49,282 bases of DNA, taken from an uncultured Clostridia bacterium (GTDB taxonomy: Bacteria; Bacillota; Clostridia; Oscillospirales; Oscillospiraceae). Location of the stretch: assembly GCA_946184165.1 (NCBI GenBank), contig CAMHEN010000005.1:1-49282 (forward strand). The letters are read 5' to 3'. The translations under genes were made by a program, and so were the position numbers. Within the stretch, counting starts at the first letter, position 1; each line of letters opens with the position of its first letter. A model generated the notes under the pieces. The model ran no database searches. It had not been told where the DNA came from and saw only the letters and a list, made by a program, of their open reading frames with translations. This document shows positions 45,101 through 49,282 of this stretch, piece after piece.

Positions 45101-46629
45101 ACGCTGTCCGGGATCGTCACGCTCGTCAGTCCGCTGCAGCCTTGGAAAGCATAGCTGCCGATACTCGTCACGCCCTCCGGAATTGTGACGCTCGTCAGTC
45201 CGTAACAGCTATTGAAGGCATAGTCGCTTATGCTCGTCACGCTTGAAGGGATCGTGAGATCTGTTATCTGACTATCATTGATATATAGATTATGTGCAAT
45301 AATTAACGGGTTTGATTTGTAATTGGAAAACTGAATCTGGCACCAGGCTTCCAAGCTGCTGATATTGACAGCGGTCAGTCCGCTGCGGTCGTAGAAGGCA
45401 TAGTCGCCGATTCTCGTCACGCTGCCAGGGATTGTCACGCTCGTCAGTCCGTAGCAGTAATAGAAGGCATAGTCGCCGATGCTCGTCACGCCGGGCTGGA
45501 TAACGACCGCTTGAATATTCTCTACGTTTTCGATCCATGGAGAAACTCGTTCATTTTCTATACCTTCATAATATAAATCATAATAATAATCATACATTGC
45601 TCCTGTGCCGGATATGGTGAGTGTTCCCGCGTCATCCAGTACCCAGGTCAGATTATAGCCGCAGGTGCCGGAGGCAAGGGTCTCCACAAATGTCGCGGTC
45701 ACGGTCACGTCGCCCGCGGGCATGGTGAAAGCGTTATCCGTCACGGGGATCTCCGTCTCGCCCTGCTTGACCGTCAGGGTATCCAGGAGATATCCGGCGT
45801 CGGGCGTGATCGTCAGCATGACAGTGTCGCCCTCCGGCGCTCCTATCTTTTCCGTGGAGACGGTACCATTGGCACTCTCGGGTATCGTGATAGCATAGTG
45901 GCGGAAGCGCACAACATTTGTAAGCGCTTCATTGTCCGCTCCAATTGCGATGTCCGCCCACTGTGCCTCCGTTCCGGGATAAAAAGCATCCTCCAGACTG
46001 CTGCAGTAATTGAAGGCATAGTCGCCGATGAAGGTCACGCTCGAAGGGATCGTCACGCTCGTCAGTCCGCTGCAGCCGTAGAAGGCACTGTAATCAATGC
46101 CGGTCACGCTGGCAGGGATCGTCACGCTCGTCAGTCCGTAGCAGTCACAGAAGGCATAGTCGCCGATGCTGGTCACACCCTCCGGGATCGTCACGCTCGT
46201 CAGTCCGCGGCAGTATTCGAAGGCACCGCCGCCGATGCTGGTCACGCTCGAAGGGATCGTCACGCTTGTAAGTCCGCTGCAGCCAGAGAACACATTATTG
46301 CCGATGCCGGTCACGCTCGAAGGGATCGTCACGCTCGTCAGACTGGTGCAACCGCGGAAGGCATATTCGCCGATGCCGGTCACGCCGGGCTGGATAACGA
46401 CAGATTGAATATCCTCTTTGTTTCCGCGCCATGCGTCAGTGGAATTATAGGTAAAACCGTTCATATCTCCCTCACCGGAGATTGTGAGTGTTCCCGTCTC
46501 GTCCAGCACCCATGTCAGGTCTCCCCAGGTGCCGGAGGCGACGGTTTCCGCATAGGCGGCCGAATGGATCCCCGCCAGCAGGACCAGGCAGAGCAGCAGG
46601 GCCGGGATCAAACGCTTCGCAGTTTTCAT
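42199..46629 (-). CDS. giant secreted BspA-like LRR_5 protein with Listeria-Bacteroides (Flg_new) repeats, 1476 aa
   Basis: Signal peptide MKTAKRLIPALLLCLVLLAGIHSAAYA; ~23-aa LRR repeats (GCSGLTSVTIPSSVTSIGDYAF); B-repeats YTVTYDANGGTGAPDSQTKYAG..., FSGWNTKADGSGTAYAPGGSYTAEESVTLYAQW. Confidence 0.93.
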   Translation of the reverse strand: MKTAKRLIPALLLCLVLLAGIHSAAYAETVASGTWGDLTWVLDETGTLTISGEGDMNGFTYNSTDAWRGNKEDIQSVVIQPGVTGIGEYAFRGCTSLTSVTIPSSVTGIGNNVFSGCSGLTSVTIPSSVTSIGGGAFEYCRGLTSVTIPEGVTSIGDYAFCDCYGLTSVTIPASVTGIDYSAFYGCSGLTSVTIPSSVTFIGDYAFNYCSSLEDAFYPGTEAQWADIAIGADNEALTNVVRFRHYAITIPESANGTVSTEKIGAPEGDTVMLTITPDAGYLLDTLTVKQGETEIPVTDNAFTMPAGDVTVTATFVETLASGTCGYNLTWVLDDAGTLTISGTGAMYDYYYDLYYEGIENERVSPWIENVENIQAVVIQPGVTSIGDYAFYYCYGLTSVTIPGSVTRIGDYAFYDRSGLTAVNISSLEAWCQIQFSNYKSNPLIIAHNLYINDSQITDLTIPSSVTSISDYAFNSCYGLTSVTIPEGVTSIGSYAFQGCSGLTSVTIPDSVTSIGDDAFYGCSGLTSVTIGNGVTSISSSAFDGCSSLNGIWVDENNTVYYSDAYGVLFSGNTIIRAPEGLQGEYVIPDGVTSIYSWAFENCRGLTSVTIPASVTSIGNGAFNRCSGLTSLTIPGSVTSIGNNAFFGCSGLTSLTIPEGVTSICTSAFSGCSSLTSVTIPDSVTSIGDYAFNGCSGLTSVTIPEGVTSIGMFTFSGCSGLTSVTIPSSVTGIGMDAFSGCSGLTSVTIPSSVTYIGEEAFSGCSGLTSVTIGNGVTSISSSAFDGCSGLTSVTIPDSVTSISNGAFYLCTRLTSVTIPEGVTGIGIYAFYGCNSLEDAFYPGTEAQWADITIRGYNNALTNVVRFRHYAITIPESANGTVSTEKIGAPEGDTVMLTITPDAGYLLDTLTVKQGETEIPVTDNAFTMPAGNVTVTATFVETLASGTWGDLTWVLDETGTLTISGEGDMNGFTYNSTDAWRGNKEDIQSVVIQPGVTGIGERAFYNCSGLTSVTIPASVTSIGSYAFQNCSGLTSVTIGNGVTSIGDYAFSECRGLTSVTIPEGVTSIGDYAFEFCTGLTSVTIPEGVTSIGNATFAYCSWLTSVTIPSSVTSIDYSAFYGCSGLEDAFYPGTEAQWADITIAANNEALTNVVRFRHTITIPETANGIVTAVVDGEESSVCFDTKTVTLTVTPDAGYLLDTLTVKQGETEILVTDNAFTMPAGDVTVTATFKEITYTVTYDANGGTGAPDSQTKYAGRDLALSDTEPEREEKLENFRIILNANGGSVTPSRVNATRYTDYSFSGWNTKADGSGTAYAPGGSYTAEESVTLYAQWEADTEDAPASLPTPTREGYTFLGWANSTGADYGETGYYMPEKNVTLFAIWGQPDFILPAALTEIDGEAFAGGAFTFVKLSDMTATIGSRAFANCPHLRYISIPAAAAKIAADAFDRVDGLIILGVPGSTAESYAERNGFGFLPIA

Positions 46630-46768
46630 GTTCTTCTCCTTTATCCGAAAAATCTCCTATACCAATTTGCTTAGTGGTCATGCGATACCGCGCGCGATAC
46701 AATGCAGAATATGATTTGCCATTATCAGGATTATCATACCATAACTATCCAGCATCCGCAATCCCCAA

Positions 46769-46830
46769 TTTGATAATCTATGGGACATTTTTGATAATCT
46801 ATGGGACATTTTTGATAATCTATGGAACAT
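46769..46830. repeat. 3 x 21-bp tandem direct repeat
   Basis: tttgataatctatgggacatt at 46769, 46790 and 46811 (third copy with g>a: tatggaacat). Confidence 0.9.
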
Positions 46831-46852
46831 TTTTTATCGTAAATATGCTGAA

Positions 46853-46934
46853 GACGCCCCGGCGAAATCGCAGAAGTACCGCAAATTCGTCAGGGCGCTC
46901 TTCGTGTACGCTGCCGGGGCGTCGCCCGGCGGTC
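46853..46934. terminator. inverted repeat / terminator-like end of the sprT-like gene
   Basis: GACGCCCCGGC (46853-46863) / GCCGGGGCGTC (46913-46923); also GCCGGGGCGTCGCCCGGCGGTC (46913-46934) related to the terminator at 41829. Confidence 0.5.
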
Positions 46935-46936
46935 TT

Positions 46937-47461
46937 TTATTGTGTTTTGTCGGCCACAAGCAGCGTGAAGCGGTTTCCCCCGCAGCGGCGGCAGCGGAGA
47001 CTTTTTCCCCGGCCGCGCAGCATGAGCTCCACCGCCCGCCCCCGGCGGACGTAGCGGCTCTCCGCCCCGCAGGTCTCGCAGCGGATCAGGTACTTTGCCT
47101 GCTGCCGCCGAAGCTGGGCCGCCCTCCCCTGCTCCGGTGCGAGCCGCTTGGGATTGCAGCCGACAAGGCGGCACATGTCGCGCCAGACGCGGTCATGCCC
47201 GTGCTTCTCCCCGGGATGCAGCAGATAGACCGCGGCGTGGGCGTACTCATGGCGCACGGTGTCCCAGAACTGCTCGTCGTCCTCCAGGATGAGGGCCGAG
47301 AGCGTGATGCGCAGGGGCCCCACTCCCCGCGCCGGGGAGCGGAAGGAGCCGAGCTGCCGCACGGCACGGCGGGAAATCTTCAGTTCGATGCGGGAGGTAT
47401 CCACCCCGACCAGACGGTCAAGGCGATCATATTCCCGGCGCACCTCCTCCAGGGTATGCAC
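46937..47461 (-). CDS. SprT-like zinc metalloprotease family
   Basis: HEYAHAAVYLLHPGEKHGHDRVWRDMCRLVG (HExxH plus distal H), zinc ribbon CETCGAESRYVRRGR...CRRCGG; likely GTG start at 47461 overlapping the upstream stop. Confidence 0.85.
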   Translation of the reverse strand: MHTLEEVRREYDRLDRLVGVDTSRIELKISRRAVRQLGSFRSPARGVGPLRITLSALILEDDEQFWDTVRHEYAHAAVYLLHPGEKHGHDRVWRDMCRLVGCNPKRLAPEQGRAAQLRRQQAKYLIRCETCGAESRYVRRGRAVELMLRGRGKSLRCRRCGGNRFTLLVADKTQ

Positions 47462-47462
47462 G

Positions 47463-48077
47463 TCACGCCTCCAGTCTGCAGGAGACGAGAGCCAGCGTCC
47501 CGCTCCGGAAGGATATCTCCACATCCGTGACAAAGGCGTTGCTCTGCCCCAGAGTGGTGGGACGGCGCAGCGTCACGTTCTCCGCCTCGTATTTGGCCCC
47601 GCGGATGGTGAGGCCCTCGACTGTCTCCGTCAGCGCGAGCAGCGAGAGGCTGCGGTCGGCCTGATACGGCAGGCGGTACAGGCCGGGGCGCAGGATACGG
47701 AGGAGGGTATCCTCATCCTCCGCCTCCGCCTCCATGCCGAGCCCGGCCGCGTACTCCAGCGTCTGCACATTGGAGAGCAGGTGGTCGAGCCGCCCGCCGA
47801 AGGCGCAGGCAAGGCGCACCGCCTCAAAGCCCTGTTCGGCCGCCCAGCGCACGGCGAGCATGGTGTCCGTGTCGTCCTTCTCCACGGGGTAGCGCAGCAC
47901 CGGCACGTTCTCCGGAAGCGGCCCCGCAAAGGAGTCGAAGTCCCCGAGGATAAGGTCCGGGGTGATCCCCTCCCGCAGGGCGTAGGCAAAGCCCCGGTCG
48001 CAGGCGAGGACGAAGTCCCCCGCCGCCGGGCCGATGGGGGCGTAATCCCCGCCCGCAATGATCACACAGCGTTTCAT
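47463..48077 (-). CDS. thiamine pyrophosphokinase
   Basis: CVIIAGGDYAPIGP, VLACDRGFAYALREGITPDLILGDFDSF, YPVEKDDTDTMLAVRWA, GGRLDHLLSNVQTL. Confidence 0.93.
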   Translation of the reverse strand: MKRCVIIAGGDYAPIGPAAGDFVLACDRGFAYALREGITPDLILGDFDSFAGPLPENVPVLRYPVEKDDTDTMLAVRWAAEQGFEAVRLACAFGGRLDHLLSNVQTLEYAAGLGMEAEAEDEDTLLRILRPGLYRLPYQADRSLSLLALTETVEGLTIRGAKYEAENVTLRRPTTLGQSNAFVTDVEISFRSGTLALVSCRLEA

Positions 48078-48100
48078 GGTCTCCTCCGAAGCTGATTTTT

Positions 48101-48295
48101 ATATGCGTATCGGGTTTAATCAGCAAACCGGCAAACTATTTCGTAGGGGTCGATCCCCGGATCGACCCGAGCCCCTGTTCACTGTACAGGCCATAAGGTT
48201 TCGGGCCGATGAGGGCATCGGCCCCTACGGAGCTAATTTTTTACCGTGCCGCCGTTGATTGAACATACGTTGTTGAGTCAAGCCGATACGCATAT
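48101..48295. mobile_element. MITE-like element F with 26-nt imperfect TIRs and nested hairpins
   Basis: ATATGCGTATCGGgTTtAaTCAgCAA (48101-48126) / complement at 48270-48295 (22/26); inner CGTAGGGG (48142-48149) / CCCCTACG (48222-48229); hairpins GGGTCGATCC-cc-GGATCGACCC (48147-48168) and GGGCCGATG-aggg-CATCGGCCC (48203-48224). Confidence 0.75.
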
Positions 48296-48446
48296 CGTTT
48301 TATAAACCCTATCACAGCGGCGCCGGTTTTGCAAGGGCCTGGCTTTTGTTCTTGTCTCGCGGACACCTGTTCTTTGTGCAATTTAACAGATTAAAGATTT
48401 GAAGCAACTTGCTTCTTCATCACTTCGCCGATTCTTACAAAAAAAC

Positions 48447-48475
48447 TTGCGTTGGTTTTTTTCGGGTGCTATATT
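48447..48475 (+). promoter_or_regulatory. sigma-70-type promoter upstream of the glycine riboswitch
   Basis: TTGCGT - 17 bp - TATATT. Confidence 0.6.
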
Positions 48476-48539
48476 ACCAATATCAGAAGAATACCTCTGA
48501 CGCCATCAGGATCACAACAGGAAACCGACGGCCGAGGAA

Positions 48540-48640
48540 CTCTGGAGAAGCTCCGCGCACCGGCGCCCGTTCCGGTCACGCTGCAGGAGTGCCGAAGGTG
48601 CAAGGCCGAAGGGCCGAATCTCTCAGGCAAAAGGACAGAG
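48540..48640 (+). ncRNA. glycine riboswitch (single aptamer visible)
   Basis: P1 CTCTG (48540-48544) / CAGAG (48636-48640); conserved core GCCGAAGGTGCAA...CCGAATCTCTCAGGCAAAAGGACAGAG; upstream of an AGCS symporter. Confidence 0.92.
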
Positions 48641-48747
48641 CGTTCAATCTTTTTGAGGTTGGACGGTTTATCCGGCGCCGCTGAGAATGCAGCGCCTTTT
48701 CTATTTAGGGGGATAACGGGCACGCATCACATAAGGGAGGAATACAC

Positions 48748-49282
48748 ATGAGTCTCAGTCAGTTTATCTCAACGATCGACGACATTGCATGGGGTCCCGT
48801 TATGCTGCTTCTGCTCGTCGGCACCGGCTTCTATCTCAGTTTCCGGATGGGCTTCCTGCAGTTCAGCCGCATCCCCTACTGGTGGAAGAATACCGCCGGC
48901 AAGCTCTTTGACAAACACCAGGCGGGCGCGGGCGAAGTCACGCCCTTCCAGGCCCTGACCACGGCGCTCGCCGCCACCGTCGGCACCGGCAACATCGCCG
49001 GCGTCACCGGCGCCATCTTTATCGGCGGTCCCGGCGCGGTTTTCTGGATGTGGGTCGCGGCCCTCGTGGGCATGATGACCAAGTACTCCGAGGTGCTGCT
49101 CGCCGTCCGCTACCGTGAGCGCAACGCCAAGGGCGACTGGGTCGGCGGCCCGATGTACTACATCAAGAACGGCCTCGGGAAGAACTGGGCCTGGCTCGGC
49201 AGCGTGTTCGCCGCCCTGGCGGCTCTCGCCGCCTTCGGCATCGGCAACGCCACCCAGGTGCAGTCCATCGCCGACGCCATCA
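48748..49282 (+). CDS. sodium:alanine/glycine symporter family (AGCS), partial at window end
   Basis: MSLSQFISTIDDIAWGPVMLLLLVGTGFYLSFRMGFLQF...TALAATVGTGNIAGVTGAIFIGGPGAVFWMWVAALVGMMTKYSEVLLAVRYRE; RBS GGGAGGAA. Confidence 0.93.
   Translation, partial: MSLSQFISTIDDIAWGPVMLLLLVGTGFYLSFRMGFLQFSRIPYWWKNTAGKLFDKHQAGAGEVTPFQALTTALAATVGTGNIAGVTGAIFIGGPGAVFWMWVAALVGMMTKYSEVLLAVRYRERNAKGDWVGGPMYYIKNGLGKNWAWLGSVFAALAALAAFGIGNATQVQSIADAI

Noticed and set aside
43270-46400. Regularly spaced ~69-bp repeats that superficially resemble a CRISPR array
   Set aside because: They translate in frame as ~23-aa LRR_5 units with diverged copies and no unique spacers; no cas genes in the window.
46769-46830. 21-bp repeats as a mini-CRISPR
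   Set aside because: No spacers between units (direct tandem, period 21).
46488-47054. Plus-strand ORF encoding LIIYGTF-LIIYGTF-LIIYGTF as a small repeat membrane protein
   Set aside because: Repeat length divisible by 3 makes the frame open by chance; the ORF runs antisense through two genes and has no RBS.
48656-48704. Expression-platform terminator after the glycine riboswitch
   Set aside because: GGCGC...GCGCC with TTTT is present, but the stem is short with internal mismatches; could be real but not strong enough to annotate.

Overview
The window looks chromosomal, from a fairly GC-rich gut-type Clostridia genome (Oscillospiraceae-like; the taxon is inferred from protein style, not demonstrated). 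About 1-20.9 kb is a pectin/oligogalacturonide utilisation locus. It holds kdgK (partial), eda, an acetylesterase-like hydrolase, kduD, kduI, an MsmK/UgpC-type ATPase, an AraC regulator, GH105, GH28, and a CUT1 ABC transporter (large lipoprotein binding protein, two permeases, a second ATPase). Five small uncharacterised membrane proteins are interleaved with the transporter genes, followed by a CE8 pectinesterase, a TIM-barrel isomerase, a second AraC regulator and a MATE exporter. About 21.3-36.3 kb carries UDP-sugar dehydrogenase and epimerase genes, a transglutaminase/Ig/LRR surface protein, a PrdX/YbaK-type protein, an M19 dipeptidase, two polytopic glycosyltransferase-like proteins, a GltS symporter, a PlsC-zinc-ribbon protein, a methyltransferase, rsmI and hpf. 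About 36.8-49.3 kb carries a TPR-LRR protein with a partner membrane protein, a Nif11-like small protein convergent with a PrsW-family protease, an XRE-HTH protein with a Lys/Ser/Thr/Ala-rich linker, a 1476-aa BspA-like LRR protein, a SprT-like protease, thiamine pyrophosphokinase, and a single-aptamer glycine riboswitch ahead of an AGCS symporter. The two best candidates for undescribed biology are: (1) several non-coding intergenic elements made of end-to-end near-perfect hairpins, often enclosed by a longer terminal inverted repeat (20964-21192, 39583-39775, 41655-41822, 41916-42149, 48101-48295); and (2) the set of five unknown membrane proteins embedded in the oligogalacturonide ABC operon, next to pectin enzymes that all appear cytoplasmic. 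No database or folding search was run; family calls come from motif recognition.
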